64,000 nt of DNA from Chloroflexota bacterium (GTDB lineage: Bacteria; Chloroflexota; Anaerolineae; Anaerolineales; UBA4823). The notes below the pieces were generated by a model. It searched no databases and was not told the origin of the DNA. It saw only the letters and a list, made by a program, of their open reading frames with translations. The position numbers and the translations under genes were made by a program. Where the stretch lies: the NCBI GenBank assembly GCA_029557965.1, contig JAKQIM010000043.1, forward strand, positions 1-64,000. The letters are read 5' to 3'. Below, piece by piece: positions 54,388-64,000 of the stretch (the first letter of the stretch is position 1; each line of letters opens with the position of its first letter).

Positions 54388-57003
54388 ATGGGTAAGCTAA
54401 AACCGATGAAGTCTGGCGGTGGGGGTGGCTTGAAAGGGATGTCGAAACCGCCTATGCCGGCCCGCCCGGCAATGCCAGTTCGTCCACAAATCAACATTTC
54501 TCGTCCACAGGCAGCGCCCCGCCCGGCCGCGGTGCAGTTGCCGCGTGGCGCAAACACCAACCGTATCGTTGCGCGCGAGGTCAAGCGCGAGGCTTTTCAA
54601 CAGCAGGTAGCGAAACAGCAGGCGCAAACACCGCGCTTTGGGGTACGCCCCGCTTCTCAGCCGCAGAAGATCATGCCCAAACAGCCGGCGCCCGCATCCC
54701 GTCCTTTGAACACCTTGCGCCCTCAAAACGCCGCGCGCCCACAGGGCATGGTGCGCCCGAATGCGTTTTCGTTTGGGCAGGGGCAGAACGTGTTAGCCCA
54801 GGCCGCGAAGCCGGCTGCCAAGCCCGCCGCCCAGCACCAGGGCATCCAGGGCGTTCAAAAGCAGAGACCCGGCGCAGTGCGCCCGCCTAGTTCGCCCAGC
54901 GCGTCGGGCCTGAAGAGCCTGCCCAAGCGTCCTACTGCCCAGGCTCCACAAGCCCCCCAGGTTCCTCAGGGTGTGGTCCGCCCTCCGATGCCCCAAAGTG
55001 TGGTCCGGCCGGGCTATCCCTCGGCTGGGGCTGCTGCCGGTGCGGCGCTCTTGAGCTCGCTCATCTTGAACAGCGGGGCAGCCCACCCGCAGATCTCGAC
55101 CGAGGTTTCTTCGCTGGATTATTCCCTGTCTGATCTGCGCGATCGCAGTACCTTGAGCCAGGTGCAGGCTGATGTGGCCCAGATCGATTCGGCCATTAAC
55201 CATGCCGTCAGCCTGTTAGAAAGCGCTCGCAGCAAGGGCTATGTTTATCAGAAGGACCTGGATGATATTGCTTACCAGGCCATGGGGCGCTGGCAGCCAG
55301 TGCGCGACCAGGTGCTGCAGAGCATTTCGCAGCAGTCAACCAGCTTTCAGAGCCGCCTGGGTGGCTTGAGCAGCCAGGTTTCGAGCTTGAATGCCGTCTT
55401 GGGCAATCCTCAGGCGGCTTCTTACCAACTGGGGAACACCGCCTCACAGGTCAACACCCTGCTCGGTGAGCTGAGCCAGATCGAGAGCACACTGCAAGCC
55501 AGCTATGCCGACATTGAAGGCGCCGTCTCAACCCTGACCTCGCGCCTGAACGGTGTTCACTGGGGCTTGAGCCAGCTTGGCGAATCCAAGTTTAAGCTGG
55601 CGAATGGGGAAAACCTGGTGACGGTTGTGCAGGCGCGTTGGGACCAGGTGGGCGACGATGACCCTGAAGGCCTCTTGTTCCTGACCAACAAGCGCTTGAT
55701 CTTTGAACGCAAAGAGAAAGTGGCGACCAAGAAGATCCTTTTCTTCACCACCACGACCGAATTGGTGCATGAAGTGATGATCGACCAGCCCATGGCAAAC
55801 ATCAAAGATACCAAGGCGATCAACAAGGGCCTCTTTGGGCACCAGGACTTCTTAGAAGTGGCATTCAGCGATCCTAAGTTGGGTTCGGTACCTTTCCATC
55901 TTAATGGTCAAGACTGCAAGGATTGGACGGTTTTGGTCCAGCGTTGCAAATCTGGCGATATCGAAAACGACCGTACCTCAGGCAGCGGCCTGTCATTCTC
56001 GGATCTGACCGGCACGCTTTCTGCGGCCGACCTGGTGAACCTGCAAAGTGAAGTGAATGCTTTGCAGGATGTGGTGACACTCAAAGCCGTGCGTGAAGAG
56101 TTGGGTGCGATCGAAAACGATATGCGCTCGCTGGAACGCGACCTGGCGGGCTTACGCTCGCGCGGCTACGTGATCGAGAAGAGCCTTGAAGCTGACGTGG
56201 TGGTGCTGGCAACGCAGTGGGACCGCATCAAAACCAACGCCGTCACCTCGCTCGAGAATCAAACCCGCCTGTTGGGCGATCAGATGTCTGAGATCCAGAA
56301 GAACATGGCTACGTTGGCGGGCCAATCGAACAACCTGAATGCCGCGCGTCCCTTGTTCATGCAGGTCAAGTCGGCGGTGGCTTCTGCTGAAGCCCAGGCT
56401 GATGCTGCCGACGACGCAGTGATTGCTCAATATGACCAATATGCCGATGAGGTAGAGTCGTTGACGGCGCACCTGGCCTGGGTAGGCTGGATGTTGGATG
56501 CACTGGCAACCGCCTCCTTCCAGCTTTTGGCTACCGAGAGCGGCGTGGCTGCCACTGAGGCAATGTTCGCCCGGCCGAGCGCCGAGTTGGAAAACGGCAT
56601 TCTCTTCCTCACCGATCAGCGTTTATTGTGGGAAGATCGGGTTGAGACCTTTGAGCTGAAGCTTGATGTGCCGCTTTCTCAGGTGACGGACGTGCAGAAG
56701 ACGGTAGACGAAGCCACCGGGCAGGAGTTCTTGAACTTCAGCTTTGCGGGCGGCGGGCTTTATTCTGCGGCCCAATTCCACCTATCACTGCCGGTGGGCG
56801 ATGCCTGGTTGAAAATGGTGGGCCGGGCGCGCTCAGGCGATTATGCCAAGGATCGGGCAGTTGAAATTGACCAGGCAGAGCTGGAGCGCATTCGCAATGC
56901 CCCCAAGCAGTGCTCGAACTGCGGCGCAGGCCTGACGGCCCCGATCTTGCGTGGGCAAACCGAAATTACTTGCGAATACTGTGGGCAGGTGATCCGTTTC
57001 TAA
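54388..57003 (+). CDS. Large duplicated protein with GRAM/PH-like modules and C-terminal zinc ribbon
   Basis: An 871-residue cytoplasmic protein of unknown function. Residues 1-225 are a Pro/Arg/Gln/Ala-rich, probably disordered tail. Two similar modules follow (about 240-530 and 545-825), each made of long helices then a beta-rich unit: GYVYQKDL/GYVIEKSL, a Trp segment (VHWGLSQLGESKF and VGWMLDALATASF), LLFLTNKRLIFE/ILFLTDQRLLWE, and a closing SGDIENDR/SGDYAKDR. The beta unit resembles GRAM or bacterial PH domains, which bind lipids or peptides. A zinc ribbon (CSNCGAGL and CEYCGQ) ends the chain. AAGGAGG sits eight bases before the ATG. It precedes a kinase gene by 100 bases. Confidence 0.88.
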   Translation: MGKLKPMKSGGGGGLKGMSKPPMPARPAMPVRPQINISRPQAAPRPAAVQLPRGANTNRIVAREVKREAFQQQVAKQQAQTPRFGVRPASQPQKIMPKQPAPASRPLNTLRPQNAARPQGMVRPNAFSFGQGQNVLAQAAKPAAKPAAQHQGIQGVQKQRPGAVRPPSSPSASGLKSLPKRPTAQAPQAPQVPQGVVRPPMPQSVVRPGYPSAGAAAGAALLSSLILNSGAAHPQISTEVSSLDYSLSDLRDRSTLSQVQADVAQIDSAINHAVSLLESARSKGYVYQKDLDDIAYQAMGRWQPVRDQVLQSISQQSTSFQSRLGGLSSQVSSLNAVLGNPQAASYQLGNTASQVNTLLGELSQIESTLQASYADIEGAVSTLTSRLNGVHWGLSQLGESKFKLANGENLVTVVQARWDQVGDDDPEGLLFLTNKRLIFERKEKVATKKILFFTTTTELVHEVMIDQPMANIKDTKAINKGLFGHQDFLEVAFSDPKLGSVPFHLNGQDCKDWTVLVQRCKSGDIENDRTSGSGLSFSDLTGTLSAADLVNLQSEVNALQDVVTLKAVREELGAIENDMRSLERDLAGLRSRGYVIEKSLEADVVVLATQWDRIKTNAVTSLENQTRLLGDQMSEIQKNMATLAGQSNNLNAARPLFMQVKSAVASAEAQADAADDAVIAQYDQYADEVESLTAHLAWVGWMLDALATASFQLLATESGVAATEAMFARPSAELENGILFLTDQRLLWEDRVETFELKLDVPLSQVTDVQKTVDEATGQEFLNFSFAGGGLYSAAQFHLSLPVGDAWLKMVGRARSGDYAKDRAVEIDQAELERIRNAPKQCSNCGAGLTAPILRGQTEITCEYCGQVIRF

Positions 57004-57011
57004 GCGCTTGG

Positions 57012-57048
57012 TTGGTGCCTGGTCGTTTTGATTACGGCCAGGCACCAA
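57012..57048 (+). terminator. Hairpin after the duplicated GRAM-like gene
   Basis: Arms TTGGTGCCTGG and CCAGGCACCAA pair perfectly around a 15-base loop, eight bases past the stop. The following sequence is A/T-rich rather than a clean U run, so termination may be partial. Confidence 0.5.
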
Positions 57049-57089
57049 AGTCTCATTAAATTTGGTGTGTGAAAAGAGATTGCATCACG

Positions 57090-57095
57090 TATAAT
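57090..57095 (+). promoter_or_regulatory. -10 box of the TolB-propeller kinase gene
   Basis: A perfect TATAAT ends eight bases before the ATG at 57104, so transcription should begin at or next to the start codon and the message would be leaderless. The -35 region (GTGTGA) is weak. Confidence 0.5.
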
Positions 57096-57103
57096 ATACA
57101 GTT

Positions 57104-59239
57104 ATGACAATGGAACGCGGCTCGCTGCTCAATAAACGTTATCGTATCGTCGAAATCCTGGGGCAGGGGGGGATGGCGGCTGTTTATCGCGCCATAGATG
57201 AGAACCTTGGGGTAGAGGTGGCGGTTAAAGAAAACCTCTTTACCACCGAAGAATACGCGCGCCAGTTCCGTTTAGAAGCCACCATCCTGGCGAATATGCG
57301 CCATCCCAACCTGCCGCGCGTAACCGATCACTTTGTGATCGAACAGCAAGGCCAGTACCTGGTGATGGATTATATTGAAGGAGAAGATCTGCGCCAGCGG
57401 ATGGACCGCCTGGGGGCGCTGCCCGAGCAAGAAGTGATCGTGATTGGGGTGGCATTGTGCGATGCGTTGACCTACATGCACACCCGTAAGCCCATGGTGC
57501 TGCACCGCGATATCAAGCCTGGCAATGTGCGCATCACCCCACACGGCCACATCTACCTGGTGGATTTTGGCCTGGCCAAGGTTGTCCAGGGGCGTGAGGC
57601 CACCAGCACCGGTGCGCGCGCCATGACGCCAGGATATTCGCCGCCCGAGCAATACGGCACGGCGCGCACCGACCACCGTTCAGACGTTTATTCGCTGGGG
57701 GCAACGCTCTTCTCGGCGTTGACCGATGCCCTGCCAGAAGATGGGTTGGCACGGGCGATGGAACAGGCCGATTTGACCCCTTTGGCTACCCACAACCCCA
57801 AAGTGTCGCGGCGGCTGGCGACCGTGCTGGAAAAATGTCTTGAAGTGCGGCCCGATAATCGCTACCAAAGCGCTGAAGAGTTGAAGGCAGACCTGCTCAA
57901 CGCACAGACCACCACGCGTCGCAAGCTGCCGATTGACCTGGTCTTACCGCCGCCGCCAGTGGTCTTGGGCCAGGCAGTGCCCAATGGCACCGACGATTTG
58001 GTGGATGATGATGGCGAGATGCGCTCTGATGGTGGTGACCGCTCTGGCGATGATCTGTTTTCGAACGGCGGCGCATCTGCCAGGCCGCCCTCTAAACCTA
58101 AGAAGAAGACCATTGGGGGGCTGGGGGTGTTCTTTACAATCTTAATGCTGCTCTTGGCCGGAGCGGTGGCGGCTTACCTGATCAACCCCAACCTGCCTAC
58201 CCAGGCATTAACCTGGATGGGCCTTGCAACCCCAATCCCTACCCGCGAACCCACGACCACCCTGGTGGCCTTGTCTAGCGAGACGCCCACTGCCCCAGCC
58301 CGCCCCACCCAAACCCTGACCCCCACTGCCCCCGATACGGCGGTTCCCACAACGACACCTACACCCACGTTAACTGCCACTGCCAGTCCTATGCCTACCC
58401 CCATGGGTGGAGGCCTAACGGGGCAGATTGCATTCGCTTCAGATCGCACTGGCTCCCCCGATATTTACCTGGTTGACCTGGATGGGACGAACTTGCAGCG
58501 CCTGACCAATGTGACAGAAGGCGCTTGCCAGCCCGATTGGTCGCCAGACGGGCAGCGGATTGTGTTCATCTCGCCCTGTAAGAAGAATCAAGAAATATAT
58601 TATGGCTCGGCAATGTTCATTATGAATGCCGATGGCAGCAATATTTTGCCGCTGCCGAGCGTTCCTGGCGGGGATTATGACCCGGCCTGGTCGCCGGATG
58701 GCAAATACATCGCCTTCACCTCGCTGCGGGTGAACAACCAGCCGAGCATTCACATCCTGAACCTGGAAGATAATTCGGTGGTCTCGCTGGCCGAACCGGG
58801 TGGCAAGATCAACTCTCGACCCTCCTGGTCGCCGGATGGGAAGCACCTCGTTTACATTAACAATGATGGTCGGGTGTGGGTGATGGATGTGGATGGGGAA
58901 AACCGGCGGCGTCTGACGATTGGCGAAGGCGATGCTTCTAGCAATGATCCGGTCTGGTCATTGGATGGGAAGACGATCCTCTTCACCCGTTTGCAGGCCA
59001 ATGGCGCTACCCTGCTGTTGGCTGTGCCTTATACCGATGAGGCAGTGGTGCCTACATACATATCGGATATCACCATGTTGGCAGAGTTATCCTTCTCGCC
59101 AGATGGTTATTGGCTGGCTTACCGCAGTTGGGCCATAGGGAACCATGATCTGTTTATCATGCGCCCGAATGGGGTAGATGTCAGGCCTGTGGTAACCGAA
59201 GAGACAGCTTACGATTTCGACCCGAGCTGGAGACCATAA
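57104..59239 (+). CDS. Membrane Ser/Thr kinase with extracellular TolB-type propeller
   Basis: A 711-residue transmembrane kinase. Residues about 10-275 are the kinase: LGQGGMAAVYRA, Lys in VAVKENLF, catalytic loop LHRDIKPGN, DFGLA and YSPPEQYG. A Pro/Asp-rich linker leads to one membrane segment (about 340-362, GVFFTILMLLLAGAVAAYLI), then a Thr/Pro linker outside, then five or six PD40/TolB repeats (WSPDGQRIVFIS, WSPDGKYIAFTS, WSPDGKHLVYIN), the usual sugar- or protein-binding propeller. It should sense an external polymer or protein and signal inside. An ATG at 57110 is an alternative start. It has its own promoter. Confidence 0.94.
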   Translation: MTMERGSLLNKRYRIVEILGQGGMAAVYRAIDENLGVEVAVKENLFTTEEYARQFRLEATILANMRHPNLPRVTDHFVIEQQGQYLVMDYIEGEDLRQRMDRLGALPEQEVIVIGVALCDALTYMHTRKPMVLHRDIKPGNVRITPHGHIYLVDFGLAKVVQGREATSTGARAMTPGYSPPEQYGTARTDHRSDVYSLGATLFSALTDALPEDGLARAMEQADLTPLATHNPKVSRRLATVLEKCLEVRPDNRYQSAEELKADLLNAQTTTRRKLPIDLVLPPPPVVLGQAVPNGTDDLVDDDGEMRSDGGDRSGDDLFSNGGASARPPSKPKKKTIGGLGVFFTILMLLLAGAVAAYLINPNLPTQALTWMGLATPIPTREPTTTLVALSSETPTAPARPTQTLTPTAPDTAVPTTTPTPTLTATASPMPTPMGGGLTGQIAFASDRTGSPDIYLVDLDGTNLQRLTNVTEGACQPDWSPDGQRIVFISPCKKNQEIYYGSAMFIMNADGSNILPLPSVPGGDYDPAWSPDGKYIAFTSLRVNNQPSIHILNLEDNSVVSLAEPGGKINSRPSWSPDGKHLVYINNDGRVWVMDVDGENRRRLTIGEGDASSNDPVWSLDGKTILFTRLQANGATLLLAVPYTDEAVVPTYISDITMLAELSFSPDGYWLAYRSWAIGNHDLFIMRPNGVDVRPVVTEETAYDFDPSWRP

Positions 59240-59250
59240 CAGCAGGCGAG

Positions 59251-59294
59251 GTCTATAAAAGCAAAAAGCGGTGCATCGACACCGCTTTTTGCTT

Positions 59295-59302
<8 letters not shown>
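59251..59302. terminator. Perfect bidirectional terminator between kinase and acyl-AMP ligase genes
   Basis: Two perfectly complementary 23-base arms flank the loop CATCGA. Runs of A and T at both ends of the arms give a U tract in each direction, and the ligase stop codon lies inside the right arm. It should end both convergent transcripts. Confidence 0.85.
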
Positions 59303-61034
<1,732 letters not shown>

Positions 61035-61038
61035 GGGG

Positions 61039-61284
61039 TTATTGGCGCTGGGTGATCAGGCCGGCAAGCTGGGCCAGGGTGTCGAAGGTTTCGGGGTTCA
61101 ACTCGGTATCGGCAATGCGCACGCCAAAATGCTCTTCAATGAAGATCGACAGATCGACCAGGCTGAACGAATCGATCAGCCCGCTGGAGAGGATCTTTTC
61201 GTCGGGGGTGATCACCCGCTTGGGCTGTTTGATGATGTGGGTGGCAATGTGAGCCGCGAGAACTTGGATGGTTTCGTTGTTCAT
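61039..61284 (-). CDS. Acyl carrier protein
   Basis: An 81-residue acyl carrier protein. Ser in GLIDSFSLVDLS (about 36) is the expected phosphopantetheine site, followed by IFIEEHFGVRIADTELNPET with the acidic helix 2 face. I start it at the ATG at 61284 (AAGGAA ahead); a longer frame runs into the lipoprotein gene. It differs from a general AcpP by being in an operon with the acyl-AMP ligase and MBOAT genes, so it should be the dedicated carrier, playing the part DltC plays in D-alanylation. Confidence 0.93.
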   Translation of the reverse strand: MNNETIQVLAAHIATHIIKQPKRVITPDEKILSSGLIDSFSLVDLSIFIEEHFGVRIADTELNPETFDTLAQLAGLITQRQ

Positions 61285-61312
61285 AAGGATTCCTTTATCT
61301 GTACAAAGTGTG

Positions 61313-62374
61313 TCAGGGCTGTGAAACGCCGCGCCATACGGCATCCAGCACCTGCAAGGCGGTCAGGTTGCGCATCGTCCAGCCGCTGCGGGCGGATTCG
61401 GGCGCACTAAAGTAATAAAAGTTGCCATAGGTCAGGTGGAATAGATCGGGGGTGCCATCTGAGGTGGTGAGCTGAACGCCATGATCCTTCAGCGGTTGAA
61501 CAGCCAGCCAGAAATTCCACAGCGGGATGTCGTACTCCAGGGCAATGCGGGCAACCGTCTCGTTGATGCTGTGATCGCCCTCCAGGTTGTCGGCTTTGGT
61601 GCCCAGGATGGGAACAACGCCATTGCGGATGCAAACCTCAACGATCTGGCGCATGTACTTCTCGTTCTTTTCTAGGTCGCTGCCCCACCATTTTTCCAGG
61701 CTGATGATGGCAATGCTGGGGTTATGCAGGCGGATCTCGCAGGCCAGGGGCGTTTCGCCCGACCTGCATAGTTCCGGATCGGCGCGCAAGGGGCTGAAGA
61801 CAGCCGCGGCGTTGAAGCCGTCACCGATGGTCAGGTTCCAGCGTCCGAAGGAGCCGGCAAACCAATCGATCGTCTCTTGTAAGTAGGCGTACTCGCCCAG
61901 TTCGTAATCTCCGGGGCGTTCAAAGTTCACAAAAAACAGGTCGGTCGAACACTGGCAGTCTCCGATCTTCGAAAAGGCGTGCGGGTCGCGGCCCAAGACC
62001 TGGCCCTGCTGGTAAATTTGGCGCGCGGTATCACTGATGGTTGGGATGATGGGGAAATCGCGCCAATTGACCGGGTCAGCGGTAGCTTGCTGAGGCGTCT
62101 CTGGCGCGGCAGCGGGCGTGACTGGGATGGGGGTGGTTTCTGCCGCGGGGGCGGCTTGTGCCGCATCTGTGATGCCGATTGTGGGCGCTGGAAGGGCTGG
62201 CGTGCTCTCATCCGTTGGGGCAAGGGTGGTCAAAGCCGGTTGGCCTGCTTCTGCCGTGAGGGTAGGGAGTGCAGGGGTCGCTTCTGCCGGCTGAGGGGTG
62301 GTGCAGGCTGGCAGCAGGAGGGCAGCAAACAGGAGGGTGGCAAACAGGAATAAGTAAGCGCGAAAGCGGATCAT
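61313..62374 (-). CDS. Lipoprotein with SGNH/GDSL-like domain
   Basis: A 353-residue exported lipoprotein: signal peptide with lipobox LLPACT (Cys24), then a Thr/Ala/Pro linker to about residue 100, then a hydrolase-like domain. Visible pieces are HAFSKIGDCQCSTD (block I with GDC in place of GDS), IAIISLEKWWGSDL, VVPILGTKADNLEGDHSINE and VPLWNFW-like IPLWNFWLAVQPL. Such domains bind or cleave acyl or acetyl esters; Cys in the nucleophile place is notable. It overlaps the downstream anchored SGNH gene by four bases. Confidence 0.85.
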   Translation of the reverse strand: MIRFRAYLFLFATLLFAALLLPACTTPQPAEATPALPTLTAEAGQPALTTLAPTDESTPALPAPTIGITDAAQAAPAAETTPIPVTPAAAPETPQQATADPVNWRDFPIIPTISDTARQIYQQGQVLGRDPHAFSKIGDCQCSTDLFFVNFERPGDYELGEYAYLQETIDWFAGSFGRWNLTIGDGFNAAAVFSPLRADPELCRSGETPLACEIRLHNPSIAIISLEKWWGSDLEKNEKYMRQIVEVCIRNGVVPILGTKADNLEGDHSINETVARIALEYDIPLWNFWLAVQPLKDHGVQLTTSDGTPDLFHLTYGNFYYFSAPESARSGWTMRNLTALQVLDAVWRGVSQP

Positions 62375-63486
62375 TTTTTGAAGGTAACCTGGCTGATCTG
62401 ATCGGCGAGCAGCTTCTCGCCGGCAGGGGTCAGGTGTATGGCAGAGTTGGTATATTCGCCCAGAGAGACCAGGTCCCAGGCGTCAAGGCAGTCCCAATCT
62501 TTTTGCTGGCAGGTTTCCAAAAGAACCTGGCGGTATTGGTCATAAGCCCAGCGTGGGTAGAAGAAATTATACCGGATATTACTGTTCTGGCCCTGGCTGA
62601 TGTAGATGGGCTCATTGACGAACAACACCGGCACTTCTCCAGCCATTTGTACCCCGGCCTGGAGTACATCCAGGGCCAGGTCAGAGGCTTGCAAGGTGGG
62701 CGGCAGCAGGCCGTGGAAGCTGTCATCCGCCTCAAGGTCAGATTGGGGCGAGTCGTAGCTGGGAGGGTAGTATTGGTCTATGCTGGTGGCAGCCCACATT
62801 ACGCCGTACATCTGCAGGCGCAAGAAATCGGCCAGCGGGCGGCGCTGGCCCACCAGCGTGCGCTGCCAGAAAGATGGATTCTCCAGGGCCGGGTCGGCGG
62901 GGTCAAGGTCAAGGGCATAGGTTTCGATGAGGGTGCGAACAGGAACAGGGTTGTGCTGGACGATGGGCGAGCTGAGCTGTTTATCACGCGGCAGCGATTC
63001 GAGCGTGACCAACCAGATAATCAGGTCGGGCTGGTAGGCCAGGGCGTGTTCCAAGAGGAGCAGGTCTTTGGTGACCGACATGGTGGGGTAGCCCAGGTTG
63101 TAGAAGGTCACCTGCCGCCCAGCAAGAGAAAGACCGGCCGCGTTCAGATAGGCGCTGAGGGTATCTTGCGGTTCGAGCAAGAAGCCCCAAACAGAAGAAT
63201 CGCCGAGCAAAACGACGCGGTATTCATCCTCGGCTTTGGGTGCGGCGATGATGTGCGAGGCGAACATGGCATCCAGGTCGAAGAGGCTGAGGTTATATGC
63301 CAGGTCGGGCTGGTCGCCATAAGGCAGGCGCTGCCGCCCGGGGAAGACGAAGTTGTAGAGCGATGGAGAAGCTTTGGGCTCTGCGCCTTTTCCAGGTGAG
63401 CTAGAGAAGACAGGAAAAAGCAGGTTGGCTGCCAGGAAGATCAGCAGGGCTTTGATGAGCACGCGGCGGGCGGAAACATTCTGCAT
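62371..63486 (-). CDS. Membrane-anchored SGNH-like protein (DltD/AlgX-like position)
   Basis: A 371-residue protein with an N-terminal membrane anchor (about 8-26, VLIKALLIFLAANLLFPVF) and an outer SGNH-like domain: YRVVLLGDSSVWGFLLEP (block I with the GDS nucleophile), FYNLGYPTMSVTKDLLLLEH, LIIWLVTLESLP and AIHLTPAGEKLLADQI near the end. The usual Asp three residues before that His is Ser, so esterase chemistry may be altered. I start it at the ATG at 63486. It follows the MBOAT gene by four bases, as DltD and AlgJ/AlgX do. Confidence 0.88.
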   Translation of the reverse strand: MQNVSARRVLIKALLIFLAANLLFPVFSSSPGKGAEPKASPSLYNFVFPGRQRLPYGDQPDLAYNLSLFDLDAMFASHIIAAPKAEDEYRVVLLGDSSVWGFLLEPQDTLSAYLNAAGLSLAGRQVTFYNLGYPTMSVTKDLLLLEHALAYQPDLIIWLVTLESLPRDKQLSSPIVQHNPVPVRTLIETYALDLDPADPALENPSFWQRTLVGQRRPLADFLRLQMYGVMWAATSIDQYYPPSYDSPQSDLEADDSFHGLLPPTLQASDLALDVLQAGVQMAGEVPVLFVNEPIYISQGQNSNIRYNFFYPRWAYDQYRQVLLETCQQKDWDCLDAWDLVSLGEYTNSAIHLTPAGEKLLADQISQVTFKK

Positions 63487-63490
63487 GGCC

Positions 63491-64000
63491 TTAGCCTCCA
63501 AAAAGTTTGAGCAGGGTTTGCCAGGCCAGGGCCGGGGTAGGCAGGGCAAACCAGACCCAGCCCAAGGTGACGAAATGGAAGTTGAGCAGCACACTCCCCA
63601 GCTCAGACAGGCGCTTTAAGCCCGGCCTTTCGTCCAGCCAGGCCAGGCGCGGCCGGCTCCAATCGGCGTAACGGTTGTGGATGAAGAGTCCCAGGCCGTG
63701 CCAAAGCCCCCAAATGGCAAAGTTCCAGGTCAGGCCGTGCCAAAGGCCGATAAAGAGCATGGTGGTCACCTGGCCGATGAAGATGATCAGCGGCAGCGGC
63801 AGGAGCGAACTCTGCCCCTGCTTGATCATTCGCAGGCTGCGGGTGAGGGGATTGAAGTAGTACCCTCGCAGCCATTGGGCCAGGGTCATGTGCCATGAAT
63901 TCCAGAACAGGGTGGGGTTGGGTTTCTGGTAAGGGTGGTCAAAGTTTTCGGGCAGTCGGATGCCCAGCAGGCCGCCCAGCCCAATGGCGATATCGGTGTA
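63491..64000 (-). CDS. MBOAT family O-acyltransferase, C-terminal part (cut by window edge)
   Basis: The frame is open to the right edge, so only the last 169 residues are present. They show the MBOAT core: YTDIAIGLGGLLGIRLPENF, WNSWHMTLAQWLRGYYFNPL and IGLWHGLTWNFAIWGLWHGL with the catalytic His in LWHG, plus membrane segments to the C-terminus. This is the DltB/AlgI group, which moves acyl groups from an inner carrier to an outer polymer. The inner ATG at 63889 is internal, not the start. It is the first gene seen of the acylation operon. Confidence 0.93.
   Translation of the reverse strand, partial: YTDIAIGLGGLLGIRLPENFDHPYQKPNPTLFWNSWHMTLAQWLRGYYFNPLTRSLRMIKQGQSSLLPLPLIIFIGQVTTMLFIGLWHGLTWNFAIWGLWHGLGLFIHNRYADWSRPRLAWLDERPGLKRLSELGSVLLNFHFVTLGWVWFALPTPALAWQTLLKLFGG

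Noticed and set aside
62269-63399. Rightward 376-codon open frame opposite the SGNH genes
   Set aside because: It spans two real leftward genes and their junction, and the protein has no known motif; a shadow.

Overview
The window looks like chromosomal DNA from a member of the Chloroflexota, probably class Anaerolineae (inference from gene content; no rRNA or tRNA gene is present to anchor it). The signs are several Ser/Thr kinases fused to beta-propellers, extracytoplasmic linkers made almost only of Thr and Pro, multi-membrane-segment sensor proteins, a Firmicutes-like rpmB/asp23/fakA/recG neighbourhood, and an exopolysaccharide locus with no recognisable outer-membrane exporter, as expected of a monoderm. 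Base composition and codon use look even throughout. I see no prophage, insertion sequence, CRISPR array, rRNA or tRNA.

Layout. 1-1299 is the N-terminal part of a membrane sensor that runs off the left edge. 1358-9002 is a leftward block: a coiled-coil protein, coaD, recG, two DegV/FakB proteins, fakA and asp23, with rpmB divergent. 9440-11235 holds rpe and a Ser/Thr kinase. 11406-13949 (rightward) holds a Ca2+/H+ antiporter, an SH3-like anchored protein, a DUF971 protein and an unknown. 13944-20526 is a tight leftward seven-gene signalling operon: kinase with PQQ propeller, PP2C phosphatase, DnaJ-VWA protein, FHA protein, a small unknown and two response regulators without a histidine kinase. 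20838-21997 is a PadR regulator with a GyrI-like partner. 22209-28547 carries metabolic genes: aldo/keto reductase, inositol-phosphatase-like enzyme, MFS transporter, a deaminase-CYTH fusion and cinA. 28628-33741 is a branched-chain amino-acid (LIV) ABC operon whose binding-protein gene has lost its 5' part next to a cyclic-nucleotide-binding gene. 34286-38812 holds a secreted C39-like protein, a membrane protein and gyrB.

38911-54159 is a Wzx/Wzy-type exopolysaccharide locus (initiating sugar transferase, five further glycosyltransferases, flippase, polymerase/ligase, chain-length protein, BcsB-like protein, deacetylase). Its chain-length protein is fused to a degenerate GGDEF domain, and the first gene of the locus encodes a second degenerate GGDEF membrane protein. 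Both have lost the catalytic signature but keep an RxxD motif at the position of the c-di-GMP inhibitory site, which suggests a PelD-like receptor role. 54388-59239 (rightward) encodes a large duplicated GRAM/PH-like protein with a zinc ribbon and a kinase with a TolB-like propeller.

59295-64000 is a leftward set: fatty-acyl-AMP ligase, acyl carrier protein, SGNH-like lipoprotein, SGNH-like membrane-anchored protein and an MBOAT acyltransferase cut by the right edge. It has the same four roles as the Dlt teichoic-acid D-alanylation system (ligase, carrier, MBOAT, SGNH-like protein), but with a fatty-acid ligase in place of the alanine ligase. My best candidate for an undescribed system is therefore a Dlt-like machine that moves fatty acyl groups onto a surface polymer, perhaps the polysaccharide made next door.
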